The notes beneath the pieces were generated by a model that did no database searches, was not told the DNA's origin, and was given only the letters and a program-made list of their open reading frames with translations. This document shows positions 11,389-26,616 of a stretch of DNA of 64,000 nucleotides, in pieces. This DNA comes from Ceratothoa steindachneri (Eukaryota > Arthropoda > Malacostraca > Isopoda > Cymothoidae): positions 222,030,735 through 222,094,734 of the forward strand of contig OZ018317.1 of the NCBI GenBank assembly GCA_963969495.1. The letters run 5' to 3'. Positions within the stretch are counted from its first letter, which is position 1, and every line of letters begins with the position of its first letter. The position numbers and the translations under genes were made by a program.

Positions 11389-11783
11389 GAGTTTATTATT
11401 CTCGGTGGGGATAATAATAAAAATTCATCGCCGGGTTTGAATCTATGATCCTTAGACTGTTTATCAAAATACGTTTTGTATTGGTATAAGTTCGTGTCCG
11501 CGTTCTGAAAAGCGATTTAGGCACACTTTTCTAACCTCTACCGAAGTTCTAATATGTATGCATGGGAAGATTGGATTTCCCAGTACAATTATTGTTCGAA
11601 AACATTTCGTTTAAAATGATCAGCTGGCCTCGGACGTTCCGCCTATACAGCAATTCAAAAGGAGCAAATCTTAATGTGTGATGCGAGATTTCTCGGTAGG
11701 CGAACAAAGTTACCGGTAAATATCTATGCTAATCTTGGGGGTCGTCTGCGCACAACTTCTTCAGTATATATTTCAATAAAGCG

Positions 11784-12300
11784 TTAAACCTTTCGCACAT
11801 TACGTTTGCGGCAAGGTGATAAGGGGGGTAAAAAGGGGTTTACGATTAGGAGCTTGCCAACGTACTCCATTAATTCAGAGGTAAATTGGCGGCCTCGATC
11901 AGATAATACCTCCTTAAGTACTCCGATTCGGGAGACGATAGAAATGAGCGCCTCGGCGCAGGTGATACGATCGATCTTCTTCAAGGGTACTGCTTCCGCG
12001 AAACGGGTGGCGAAATCAACGAGGGTGTAAGGACGAAGTTGTACCCTTCACTGGTAGGGGGGTGAATTGGGCCAATCAGGTCGATTGGCACACGGGCGAA
12101 AGGTTCAGATATGATGGGTACCTTCTGCAGCAGAGCGGCTCTGACGCGTCTTTTTGCGGCTGTTCTTTGACATATATAACACGAACGGCAATAATTAAGG
12201 ATGTTATCCACCGCACGCGCACAATAAAAATATTTACAAATTCTCTGAGCCGTGTTAGTATGGCTGAAATGGCCCTAGAAAAGACTATCATGGGCAGTCT
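11784..12300 (-). pseudogene. Gypsy integrase: zinc-binding and catalytic core
   Basis: The minus strand gives the distal Cys pair of the H2C2 zinc domain (NYCRSCYICQRTAAKRRVR). The core follows, with VPIDLIGPIHPPTSEGYN (first catalytic Asp) and, after a frameshift near 12050, TLVDFATRFAEAVPLKKI and GVLKEVLSDRGRQFTSELM (second Asp). The final Glu region lies in decayed sequence toward 11780. It would insert the element cDNA into chromosomes. The position upstream of RT is the unusual feature. Confidence 0.85.
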
Positions 12301-12699
12301 TTAATATGAAGGGGGCCTGCGAACGGGAGATGTATAATACATGCGCCGCGGAACCGTTGCTTTTCAAGCAGGCGCGATACAGAAGATCGTTCTTCACGAC
12401 GTAGGAAACGACTTTATTAGCGCGGGTGGACTCCCGAAACTTATTATGAACTTTGGTTCAGAGAAGGGGGGGGGGGGAGTAAATCGAAGTTCTTTTGCTT
12501 TTTAGTGAATTCATCATTCAGGACGCCACTGAACTTGGAGTCGCGTGGGGTTTCAAGGGAAGCGTGTGCCTCTGCTTCCTTTTTTCATCTGGTAACGCGT
12601 GAAAATGGGTTGAACTACAGGGGCAGAAGTAATCCGTGGGCACTCTCCAACCAGAACAGCGCAGAACTTTATTGAGGCCGCTACTACTTCAGCCTAGAC

Positions 12700-12905
12700 G
12701 GTATAATACGCGCATTCAACTAAGCATTTCACGATGGGGAATCGATTTGCACTCCCCAGGTAGTCATCTACTACCGCAAACTTATCATGGTTCGGAACGA
12801 TCGAGGTAAGTAGCTCGTCTGACATCACAATATACGTACACCCTGTATCCCGACCAAGGGTGGATACTTGACAGCCGTTTACTGATCCGGTCTCAACGTC
12901 AAGCT
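12700..12905 (-). pseudogene. Retrotransposon aspartic protease domain
   Basis: In the frame after the CCHC region the minus strand reads ETGSVNGCQVSTLGRDTGCT followed by YIVMSDELL. RDTGC is the active-site block of gypsy-type proteases (D-T/S-G). It would mature the Gag-Pol polyprotein as a dimer. It lies between the zinc knuckle and the integrase, as expected for this element. Frames shift on both sides. Confidence 0.6.
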
Positions 12906-14068
12906 TCCAAGGGAGCTCTTCTCGAACAAGAAGTTAACCTGATTGCCAGCGGCAGGAGAAGCAGAAGAAGAGGAAGGCGGTTCAATTTGCAACGGTGGTG
13001 TCACGGGGATAGCACAAATTTGGTGCATTTGATTGAGAGAACTAGCAGGGAATTGGGAGTCTTGGGGGCAGTTGGTCCCCAAATGTCCTTCAACACCGCA
13101 GGAGAAACACACGATGGGCCTCCTGGGAAAGTATGACGAACGGGGATTCGACGAGAATGGCTTGACGTCACGGAGTTCAGACGAAGAAAGGCTTATGGGG
13201 TTGGAGGGGCCAGTTATTTTGACAAAATTGCTAGGGGCACTGGGTGTAAATTTTAGTTTGCCACTTTTACCTTTGGCGGACGATCGTTCAGCCATTCTTC
13301 CATCCTTAGGGTAGCAATTGTGGCTAGCGGCGAATACATTGGCTTCTTCGATGCATTCCTTGAGAGGGGAACACCTCCAGGACTTCGCAAAAGATCGAAT
13401 CTCAGAAGAAAGCGAAGTTATAAGCTGGTCCTTCAGAATGAAGTCAGGTTAACACTTTATACTCGTGGGGGACTTTCGAAGAATCGAGCCAGAAGTTGAA
13501 ATGCCTCAGAAGCGTATACCCAAACTGTCGAAAAATTGGTGTGATGAAATTTACCACGGCAGAAATCGGGCGTCATGTTATAGGCGGCCAACAATTCCGA
13601 TTTCAATGTCGAATAGTCAATCGTTGCCTCCGACGAGAGGGATATGAAAATATCTTGGAGCTGAGAGCGTAACAACGGCAGTAGTTTAGCGACACTATAC
13701 GCTTCAGTGCCCTAGTTGTTTAGCTCGTAGATCTTTTCAAATTGCACTAAATATGACCCAAAATCTTCTCCTTCCTCGTTAACGGGGAGCGAGTTGACGG
13801 AAAGAGTTTCGATCCTTGCTCTACTCATTTCCAATTCAGGTTGTCGGATGCTTTCTCATTCTTCTCTCTCTTTTTCTTCTCTGTCTCTTCTTTCGGCTCT
13901 CTCGGCTCTCTCTTTTTCTAGTATATAAGACAGAAGGTCCTTTCCGAATAAAGCAAGGCATTCTCCTTGCAAATTAAACTGGTTGAATGAAGACATGATG
14001 TCGCGAATTCGAGCTAAACTTAAAAAAATACGTAACGGGGTGTCGATCTGAATTAACTCGGTATGCAC
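12879..14068 (-). pseudogene. Gag of the gypsy element, decayed
   Basis: The N-terminal piece (14068-13856) ends in a highly charged stretch (KERAERAERRDREEKEREE), common before the capsid region in such Gags. The capsid-like part (about 13800-13457) reads VNEEGEDFGSYLVQFEKIYE, then KLLPLLRSQLQDIFISL and YSTLKSELLAAYNMT, the helical layout of SCAN/retrotransposon capsids. After further frameshifts, 13295-12879 carries a CCHC knuckle, CFSCGVEGHLGTNC. Gag would assemble the particle and bind element RNA. Several stops and shifts make it non-functional. Confidence 0.75.
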
Positions 14069-14403
14069 ACGACGCGATTAATAATTTCCCTATGGGGTCT
14101 TGGAAATATACCAATTAACGCGAGAACCTTTAACTTTGCTTACCACACATAGAACAAATCTCGACTGAGCCTTTCTTGTTACGAAAGGGTAAAATTCCGT
14201 TAGGGGGAATAAATGAGAAGCGCGGTCTTAAAACTTACACGCGGTAAGTATAAAGACGGGTACACACAACAAATTGGAAAAATAATTCGCAAGATTATTT
14301 CTGCTTACTTTCTCAATATCCAAGTCTTCAGCCTTAAAACTTTTAAAAGACCTTAAAAAGGAACCCTTTAAAGATCCTATAAACCTGACACTAGTTAATA
14401 TAC
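14069..14403. other. Gap between gypsy gag and the Penelope-like element
   Basis: This should hold the gypsy 5' leader and primer-binding site, but no clear tRNA-complementary site was recognised. The inverted piece of the PLE begins at its right end. Confidence 0.4.
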
Positions 14404-14553
14404 GCATGGGATCCTACGCTGGAAATTATCGGCCTAAGGGGAGTCCCATCTTTTTGTGTTTTCGGTAAACCATATATGTACGGTAGCGAGAGATTGTACA
14501 CTTTCAATTGTTTAATAAGATCAGAAGACCTTTGAGAATATTTTTGAGTGAGA
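14404..14553 (-). repeat. Inverted partial duplicate of the PLE RT
   Basis: The minus strand reads LPYIYGLPKTQKDGTPLRPI, matching the plus-strand copy at 15193-15342 (LPYMYGLPKTHKDGTTLRPI). The arms are about 150 bp and about 640 bp apart. The open stretch 14391-14624 on the minus strand is this duplicate. Confidence 0.88.
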
Positions 14554-14785
14554 ACGAATACAATTGCCCAAAAGAGAATGTGACCAGAATTTCCTCTTAC
14601 GCCGAGATGATTTTCACGGCTCACGCAACATCACTACACCGGTGGAACTCCGACATATCCTTTACATGAGTCAAATCAACCTTGAAGATGGACGACTTAA
14701 GACTATTAACGATCATAAGAGGAAACTAAACCGCCTATTTTAAAAAAGTCCGTGGTGTCCTGCATCTAACCCGAATAAAATTATT

Positions 14786-16245
14786 GTGGATATTTCGAAA
14801 TTCCAATTAACACCAGATCAAAAGATCATCCTTAGTTTTGGCCTGTCATTTTCAAATAAATTTTGTGACCATCTCAACGTCCAACATTTAGTATCAATTA
14901 AGAAATCTAAAAATAGATCCGATATCAATAGTGATTTCATCAGTGGTTACTTACTTGGTGCCTTAAATTCCGATCATAATTTTGCGTCCATCCCATTCCG
15001 ATTACAAAGTGCTTCGAAAGAACTTAAACAAAACAAGAATATAGTGATTACTAAATCTGACAAAACTAATCAGGTAGTGATTTTGGATAGTGAGCAGTAT
15101 TCTGCTAAATAGAACGAGTTGCTAAATGACAAGAACACGGACTAAAAACTAAATAATGACCCTCTGTCAAACAAAAGAAAATCGTTTAATAGCTCGCTCA
15201 AAAATATTCTCAAAGGTCATTCTGATCTTATTAAGCACTTTAAACTGTAGAATCCCTCGCTACCGTACATGTATGGTTTACCGAAAACACACAAAGATGG
15301 TACTACGCTAAGGCCGATAATTTCAGGCGTAGGATCCCATGCTTACAAACTCTCTTAATGGCTAGCGAAAATCCTATCTAAATTAATTGGTAGCATTTAT
15401 GATGCTCACATTAACCATTCTGGTGATTTTGTCAATACAATTAAAGAGGTTGACCTATCGAATAAGCAGTTGTTAAGTCTTGATGTCAATAGCCTTTTCA
15501 CAAACGTTCCCGTCAATGAAGCTCTGGATGTAATTATGAAAAACTTGCCTCTGTCTAACCTAACATTACCCCTACCGTGTAATAAAGTTGTAAAATTAGT
15601 TCGTTTGTGTGTGACGGACAATTTGTTCAGAGCTGAAGATTGTTTTTACAGGCAGAAATATGGCATGAGTATGGGCAATCCCCTTTCCCCGATATTATGC
15701 AATCTGTTCATGGAGGATTTTGAAAAGCACCTCCCTCCCCCATTTTACACAATCTCATAACGTGGTTCCGCTATGTAGACGATATATGTACCACATGGCC
15801 CATCAATGATAACAGATTTGATTCCTTCTTTGAAAAATTGAGTAAGATCCACCCAACTATTACATTTAAAGTAGAATGGGAACTGAACAACTCATTGCCG
15901 TTTCTGGATGTAAAAATATCTGAAATAAACGACAAAGCATATGGTTCCGTCTACCGGAAACCAACTAATTCTAGTGCCTATATTCATTATTTCTCGTGTC
16001 ACGATGTATCCGTTATAAGGCCTGTAATTTCTTTCATGTTCCTGAGAGAAAATCGCATTTGTGATCCTTGTTTCTTGCCAGACAAAGTTAATACAATCAT
16101 CCAAACATTCATTGAACTGCAATATCCCCTTTGTTTCATAGAAAAGTGTCACTACAAAGCCAGAACCATCTATTATTCCCCAACTAATTATAAGAAAAAC
16201 AGATATGACAAATATTATGCACCTTCCCATACTCTCCCCAGTTAG
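14786..16245 (+). pseudogene. Penelope-like reverse transcriptase, decayed
   Basis: In order: an N-terminal PLE region (14786-15111, FQLTPDQKIILSFGLSFSNK; KNIVITKSDKTNQVVIL), a short stop-containing stretch, PYMYGLPKTHKDGTTLRPI (RT motif region), SLDVNSLFTNVPVNEALD (first catalytic Asp), and YGMSMGNPLSPILCNLFME. A frameshift near 15755 comes just before the intact catalytic FRYVDDICTTW. The thumb and connector follow (SLPFLDVKISEINDKAYGSV, YRKPTNSSAYIH). PLE RTs are related to telomerase RT and copy RNA by target-primed synthesis. The catalytic box survives, but stops at 15109, 15142, 15247 and 15356 and the frameshift disable it. Confidence 0.9.
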
Positions 16246-16349
16246 TCAATTTCAAAAAGTTGGCACGGACTAACAACATCAATGTTGCCTTTCAGTATGA
16301 GAATACGATCAGAAATAGCATATCCAAAAATAGATCGATCGATAAATAA

Positions 16350-16580
16350 CAGGGAGTTTATTTTATTCCATGCAAATCATGTAATGAATTATATATTGGT
16401 GAAAGCAGCAGATTTTCGAAGCGAATGAATGAACATAAATGCGAGATGCGACGTGGTGCCCTCTCCTCGAATTTATTTCTACATATGCCTAATGAAAAAC
16501 ATCAAATTGATATTGATAATGCTCAAATAGTTTATAAGTCTTACAATTATATAGATTGACGCTTAATTGAATTGGTACTT
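16350..16580 (+). pseudogene. GIY-YIG endonuclease domain of the PLE
   Basis: The plus strand reads FIPCKSCNELYIGESSRFSK, then RMNEHKCEMRRG, then LELVLIK-like sequence after a stop. LYIGES is the YIG half of GIY-YIG, preceded by the CxxC characteristic of PLE endonucleases, and the conserved Arg/His patch follows. It would nick target DNA. It is separated from the RT by about 100 bases containing stops (16243, 16348). Confidence 0.85.
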
Positions 16581-16835
16581 ATAAAATAAATTCCCAATTT
16601 TAATACTTCTGACGGCCAATAAAATACTAATACCTGAATAAGCCAGAAATTCATACTTCCGTTTCTCAAAAATGCCGACACATTCTAGCATAATCCACCT
16701 TAGCGCCACTGATTTGTGTGTTTGTACGTTAAGCAACTTCTGTATCTCACTTGTTCACTAGCGATTGAGAATGACGGATGTCTCCGTTGAAACCTGGTTT
16801 CGCATCTAAAATTAGTCCTTTTACTGTGGTTTTAT

Positions 16836-16837
<2 letters not shown>

Positions 16838-16897
<60 letters not shown>
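16838..16897. repeat. (TA)n microsatellite at the PLE/LTR junction
   Basis: An uninterrupted 60-bp TA run starts directly after the PLE terminal segment (GGTTTTATCC) and ends exactly where the LTR-like TGTC begins at 16898. Confidence 0.95.
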
Positions 16898-16900
<3 letters not shown>

Positions 16901-17321
16901 CGTAAAATGACCCACAAATATATATGTTTACTTCTACCCGAAATGACTGATGAGTGGGTGTTCAAGGTCAAATGAGTGACCTTAGCTCAATTCTGGTCGC
17001 GACAGAAATGGGAGTAGAAGTAGGGTAGGGGGAAACAACGTTCCCAAAATAAGTGCGAGGAATTTAAATAACAAACAATAGAGTGCGGTTGGCCGTTACT
17101 AAACTAATGAAGGCTGAGCGCTATAAGGCTTATGAAAAGGTAGAAACAAAAATAATCTTTAATAATTTACACTGAATACACAATAAATATTTAGAATGAA
17201 ATAATGGCATTGGATACTCGATGTTTACAGTACTCGATCTAACAGAGCTACTTGAAGCGAATAGGCACGAGCTCTACGTGTGTTCGGAATGTTATAATAA
17301 GCCTCAGTACGTATGTACACA
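16898..17321 (+). repeat. LTR-like direct repeat, right copy
   Basis: This 424-bp block is the partner of 8171-8587: same orientation, TGTC start and TACACA end, estimated about 85 percent identical by eye. A TATA-like CTATAAGG near 17120 and an AATAAA at about 17180-17190 lie in plus-strand promoter/poly(A) order. No 5-bp target duplication is visible on comparing the outer flanks of the two copies. Confidence 0.6.
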
Positions 17322-18022
17322 GTTCATAAAACAACTAATCAGACTCTTTTGCAAATCAAATAACTTTATCAATCATTACTATCGAACTCCTCTAGTGTTC
17401 ATTTGAAGCTTTCAAACGAGAGATGTTGGCACTTGAACCAAGCTCCCTTTTCAAACCGGGAGTTTAGAGTCTGACCCAAATTGCCTTTGTTAATTTCTAG
17501 CACCTGTTTTTCAAACATTCAAGCTTGTTCAAATTTCTCTTCAGATTTTTGTTTCCAAAATCCTTCCTTCTAGAACTACTTTCTAACTCATGAGAGAATT
17601 TGGCATTCAATTCGTCTCAAAGCATCTCTGGAGAAAACATTTAAACTTTTCCAAAATTGAATTAATCCCTCTTCCTCCATCTTCCAAAATCCATATTTCA
17701 AACCCAGTTGCTATTCTTTCAGGGCTGTGGAGTCGGTATGCTAAAACCCCTAATCCGATTGCAACTGTAGGTTTTATCTAATAATGTTATAAATACTTTA
17801 TTGGATGGAAACTGTGATGATGGCTTTCCCTCTTTTTTTAGTTTATCATCTGGATATTTTTACAACTTATATTTAATAAATATCAGCTTAAGTGGTTGAA
17901 TAAACTAAAGTATTCAATATGGAAATTTTCTTTATAAAAGAGAGCCAAATTCAGAGTTTTGGGACAGTTCAAAAAATAAAATTCCTGATATGCATAATTA
18001 AAACGAAAATTTAAAATATATC

Positions 18023-18025
<3 letters not shown>
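17322..18025. other. Mostly unassigned; hAT-like terminus at 17720
   Basis: CAGGGCTGTGGAGTCGG at 17720-17736 resembles the terminal repeat of a widespread family of non-autonomous hAT elements. The opposite end was not located. The rest is AT-rich without recognised features. Confidence 0.35.

Positions 18026-18095
<70 letters not shown>
18026..18095. repeat. (TA)n microsatellite
   Basis: A 70-bp uninterrupted TA run, read as Tyr-Ile codons in both directions; not coding. Confidence 0.95.
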
Positions 18096-18099
<4 letters not shown>

Positions 18100-18184
18100 A
18101 TGAATCCATTAAACCACATTGAAAGAGAAAACGGAATCATTTTTCCTTGCAATAATATTTTTATTACTTTTTTACGAAAAAATC

Positions 18185-18285
18185 CGTGCAGGGAAGCGAT
18201 TCGAACCAGGCACACTGAGGCAGCGAGCACCGCTTTGATCACAGTTAAAAGTATGCCGTTAGTACACTACGCTACGCAGAGGACC
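18185..18285 (-). repeat. tRNA-like SINE head candidate
   Basis: On the minus strand an A-box-like TAGCGTAGTGTAC (18262-18274) is followed about 60 bases later by a near-consensus B box, GGTTCGAATCG (18197-18207). It cannot be folded into a standard cloverleaf with confidence, so it is more likely a tRNA-derived SINE fragment than a working tRNA. Confidence 0.45.
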
Positions 18286-18379
18286 AAAAAATCATCTGAA
18301 TAGAATAGCTTTTAAGGAACACTTTCGCAAGCTCGAACGGAGACTAAGAAAGAAATAGAAAATTAATTGGAAATTCAAA

Positions 18380-18484
<105 letters not shown>

Positions 18485-18539
18485 TGCATAAAAAAATAAA
18501 AATTAATCATACCTAAATAAATTTTTAGGAAAAAAAAAG

Positions 18540-18830
18540 CCACAAGCACTAAAAATGTATTTATTATTTTTTAGCACTAATATAGCTTCTGTAAGATCTT
18601 GCTTAATTGAAGCTCTAAGATCTCTGATTTTATAAATTTCAATGCAGAAAACAATTTTTCAACACTAAATTGAGTCTGTGAAAACGCAGTTACTACCGTA
18701 GCTGCGGGTTTTATAAATTCAGGTTAGGTTTGGATACACTCATTTAGTGGTATTTTACAGGAGCGATTATATTTGAGTATCTCTTCAACAGGGGGTGGAA
18801 ATGACTGGTGTGGGAAACAGGGATATCACC
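18540..18830 (-). pseudogene. hAT transposase C-terminal fragment
   Basis: The minus strand reads PPVEEILKYNRSCKIPLNE, one stop, AATVVTAFSQTQFSVEKLFS, then ALKFIKSE. A frameshift leads into RDLRASIKQDLTEAILVLKN. This is the C-terminal dimerisation segment of hAT transposases: the FSVEKLFSALKFI core followed by the DLRASI..LTEAI helix. Only about the last 90 residues remain; the catalytic domain was not found toward higher coordinates. Family is fairly secure, subfamily unknown. Confidence 0.72.
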
Positions 18831-23884
<5,054 letters not shown>

Positions 23885-23918
23885 AACTGAATCACGAAAA
23901 TAAGGAACGTGAGGAATT

Positions 23919-24057
23919 TATGAATAACGTTACAGCCACGAGGAAAATGAAACAACGGAGAACTGCGAGGCCTTTCGACTAATGGTCAGTAAAGGACCAT
24001 TAGTCGAAAGGCCTCGCAGTTCTCCGTTGTTTCATTTTCCTCGTGGCTGTAACGTTA

Positions 24058-24063
<6 letters not shown>
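23919..24063. repeat. 69-bp perfect inverted repeat, 7-nt spacer
   Basis: Arms 23919-23987 and 23995-24063 are perfectly complementary over 69 bp with spacer AGTAAAG; the right arm runs directly into another TA tract. The centre contains TAGTCGAAAGGCCTC, a GAAA core flanked by short complementary stretches as in PLE-associated hammerhead-like motifs. Perfect arms imply a recent event or gene conversion, or an assembly fold-back artefact. Confidence 0.95.

Positions 24064-24128
<65 letters not shown>
24061..24128. repeat. (TA)n microsatellite
   Basis: 68-bp TA run right of the palindrome, abutting PLE 2. Confidence 0.95.
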
Positions 24129-24131
<3 letters not shown>

Positions 24132-24179
24132 CTCTTCAAACGATGAAATTACGCCCAAGAGCTTTGGTTTTTATTAAAA

Positions 24180-25330
24180 CATCTTCAAAGAGCAGTTGAA
24201 AGAATGCACACCCTGTACCTACCATATTTATACAGAGTTATTAAAACACACAAACGGAACATTCTAGCGAACCTAGAATTAGTTCAATAGGTTCAGTAGC
24301 GTACAAATTGTCTTTAATAACCCATTTAATGGGGAATATATCAAGAACTAATATAAATAATCATGAAGACTTTGACCTTAAATTACAAAGCATACATCCA
24401 TCGTTTAACTATAATCTAATTAGCTTCGATGTAGTTTCTCTATTTACAAAGGTTCGGAGTATATGACTCGCTTGCCTTTCTAACTGAAGTTTTATACGGA
24501 CTAACTCTACCATTCTCACCCTCTATGTGGATTGAATTGATAAAATTATTCATAAAGGATTGTGCCTTTTAGTTTAATGTTATTTGTTACATGCTTATGA
24601 ATGAAATTCTTCTAATCCAAATTACTTCCTAGAATTCTTCCATACAAAGGCCATATGGCATCGTTACGTTGACGATATACTTTGTATTTATCTATCCGAT
24701 GTAATGAAACAACTTCCTCATCACTCATAATGTTCTTGTCTCTTCGGTAAAATTTGCGCGGGAATCAGAACGCAATGACACCAGTATTTTTTAACTGTCT
24801 TATTCATAAAATAGGTCAAAATCTAAAATTTTCAGGTCATAGGAAACCTATTATCTCACTCATTTTTCTCAAGCCTGCTCGCAAATGTCAAATGGTTAGT
24901 TTTCTCTTCTACAACGTGTAAGCCAGAATTCTTAGACTGTGAATTAGAATTCATCTATAAAAAGGCAAATAACTTAAATTCACAGACTTATTGTTAAGTC
25001 CGTTTTAAGATACGCCAGAAAACATTCTTTCATGACAATAAAAACGACGAATTCTTGAAAAATAATTGCCTAATTTTACCTTACTGCAAAACATTGAATC
25101 CTATTCCCCAACTTCTCCAATAATTTAATGTCAATTTAATTTTAATTTTACTCGTATCAGGGCTGTATATTCCACATGCGTTTTTATACTTGTCACGATA
25201 TTATATACATCACTCAAACCAGTAAGGGGTCCAACGACGGAAAAATCAGTATATGTGCAGGCCAAGAATCTCGCCCCTTTTGAATCCATTGCTCAGAATA
25301 CGACCAACGAATGGATTAAAACAATAGTGG
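24180..25330 (+). pseudogene. Penelope-like element 2, reverse transcriptase relic
   Basis: Shifting frames give Penelope RT blocks in order: KTHKRN (motif PKTHK), SSIGSVAYKLSLITHLMGNI, NYNLISFDVVSLFTKV (first catalytic Asp region), WHRYVDDILCIYLSD (catalytic YVDD box), ELEFIYKKANNLNSQTY, and LPYCKTLNPIPQLLQ. Near 25190-25300 (CHDIIYITQTSKGS, then CSEYDQRMD) it resembles a degraded GIY-YIG domain. Many stops are present. It begins just after the TA tract at 24061-24128 and is more decayed than PLE 1, from a different subfamily. Confidence 0.8.
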
Positions 25331-25616
25331 AAATCTAGAAAGGGCAAAATAAATTTACTGAAAGAAATAATCAAGAATTGGACATAATAAATATGCAAAA
25401 GACAAGACCTAACTTAAATACCGGATTGCTAAAGTTAGATAACTTTGCATAAACATAGATTTGTAATCGAATTAAAATTGATAAACGATTCGCATAAAAC
25501 AAACCGAGCTTATCCATTCGCACAACGCTTAACAATTTTTGCCAATTAACTTTTGTTTATGTATATGAATAAGCATGCACTTTAATGGGCCTGAATATGT
25601 ATTTATATAAATGTGT

Positions 25617-25620
<4 letters not shown>
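25331..25620. other. Unassigned tail of PLE 2
   Basis: AT-rich sequence after the last recognisable PLE block; probably the 3' part of that element. Confidence 0.4.

Positions 25621-25699
<79 letters not shown>
25621..25699. repeat. (TA)n microsatellite
   Basis: 79-bp TA run. Confidence 0.95.
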
Positions 25700-25704
<5 letters not shown>

Positions 25705-25934
25705 TTAAACAATTATAGACCTAAGCATCATCCTTCAATTGTGGTTTTTACTTGCGACTGTCATTTGTTTCAGGTGTTATGTTGTACTCTATCTCACTAA
25801 ATTTCATAATTCTTTCAAAATCCCTTTGCATTTTTTTTTTAGAGAAACTAAAGCAATTGGGCGTAATTTCTTCGTTTCCGTTTTCGAAATGGGTTTAACT
25901 GCATTTAAAGTCATGTATCTAGTGATCGTCTAGA

Positions 25935-26170
25935 CACTCACACGTCTTTCGACCGTAGCAGATAACCTGCCACGATCGAAAGACGTCTTTGAATAGGAAT
26001 AAAATATTTCTTTCGTGAGTGTTTTTTCTCGCCTCACAGACCCAGTAAAAAACTTGTAAGGAGAATAAAGAAAGTACAAGTTAAAGTTAATAATGCTGCC
26101 ATTGTTTTAGACTTTAACAGTACATGTATCGACAATGGCCTCTTACCTGATATATGTATATATATAGGCT
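25935..26170 (+). repeat. PLE 5' terminal piece with short palindrome
   Basis: An imperfect palindrome at about 25940-25986 (20-bp arms ACGTCTTTCGA.., 2 mismatches, 5-nt spacer) is followed by sequence homologous to 44460-44640. The plus strand then reads the PLE N-terminal region (DPVKNLVRRIKKVQVKVNNA, then NGLLPD) and enters a short TATATG/TATATA run at the same codon where the other copies enter their TA tracts. Confidence 0.75.
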
Positions 26171-26211
26171 TAGGATGAAAGTAAATACAATTGAGACAGG
26201 ACTCATATATT

Positions 26212-26247
26212 CTGACGTTTCGGGCTTCACACGCACATCTTCGAGGT
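26212..26247 (-). ncRNA. Hammerhead-like motif of a PLE terminus (candidate)
   Basis: On the minus strand, CTCGAAGATGTGC is followed by a short loop, then CCCGAAACGTC. This resembles the degenerate CUGANGA ... GAAA core found in Penelope terminal repeats. The first core block is imperfect and the stem weak, so self-cleavage is doubtful. Confidence 0.4.
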
Positions 26248-26259
26248 ACTATAAAACAA

Positions 26260-26616
26260 AAAAGGATATAAAAGTTTGAAACTAAATTTGAGGTTATAAA
26301 TTAAGACTACAGAAAACTAAACAAGATGAAAAATTATTAAATGAACACCAATTATTCGATGCGCATAAAAAGCTCACCTTACAGAATGAAAATTCGAAGA
26401 AGACTGAGAAGTCGAAGAAAATTACTAACGAAGTTAATTGGTTAACAGTGCTGGGCAAATTATTGGTTGGTTGGGATTACCCAATTGAAAGTGGGTAGGA
26501 GGAAGTCACTATTGAGGGAGGTAAAGTAGTGATAACTAATTATTATAAGTCGTCATTGAAATAGAGAATAAACGCATTAAGGGGGAGGGGGTAAAGAAGT
26601 ACAGACTGACTGAATT
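26260..26616. other. Unassigned sequence
   Basis: AT-rich; probably continues the PLE fragment at its left end. Nothing else recognised. Confidence 0.35.

Larger units (their letters stand above)
9703..14068 (-). mobile_element. Ty3/gypsy retrotransposon with integrase before RT (Gmr1-type)
   Basis: Read on the minus strand, the domains run: gag (14068 to about 13300), CCHC knuckle (about 13190), aspartic protease (about 12905-12700), integrase (12300-11784), integrase C-terminus joined to the RT N-terminus in one open stretch (11388-10951), RT (about 11000-10293), RNase H (to 9703). Standard Ty3/gypsy elements have RT-RNaseH before integrase. The reversed order here, with a gypsy-type RT, is that of the Gmr1-like group. 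Many stops and frameshifts show it is dead. Its LTRs may be 8171-8587 and 16898-17321, but their apparent polarity argues against this. Confidence 0.85.
14404..16840 (+). mobile_element. Penelope-like retroelement (PLE) 1
   Basis: The plus strand carries a Penelope-type reverse transcriptase followed by a GIY-YIG endonuclease, the hallmark of endonuclease-containing PLEs. The left end holds an inverted duplicate (14404-14553) of an internal RT segment (15193-15342), a structure common for PLE insertions. The right end (about 16706-16840) carries a terminal segment also found in the palindrome at 40184-40432, then enters a (TA)n tract. It lies between the gypsy element and the second LTR-like repeat. 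Stops and frameshifts are present but fewer than in its neighbours. Confidence 0.88.
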
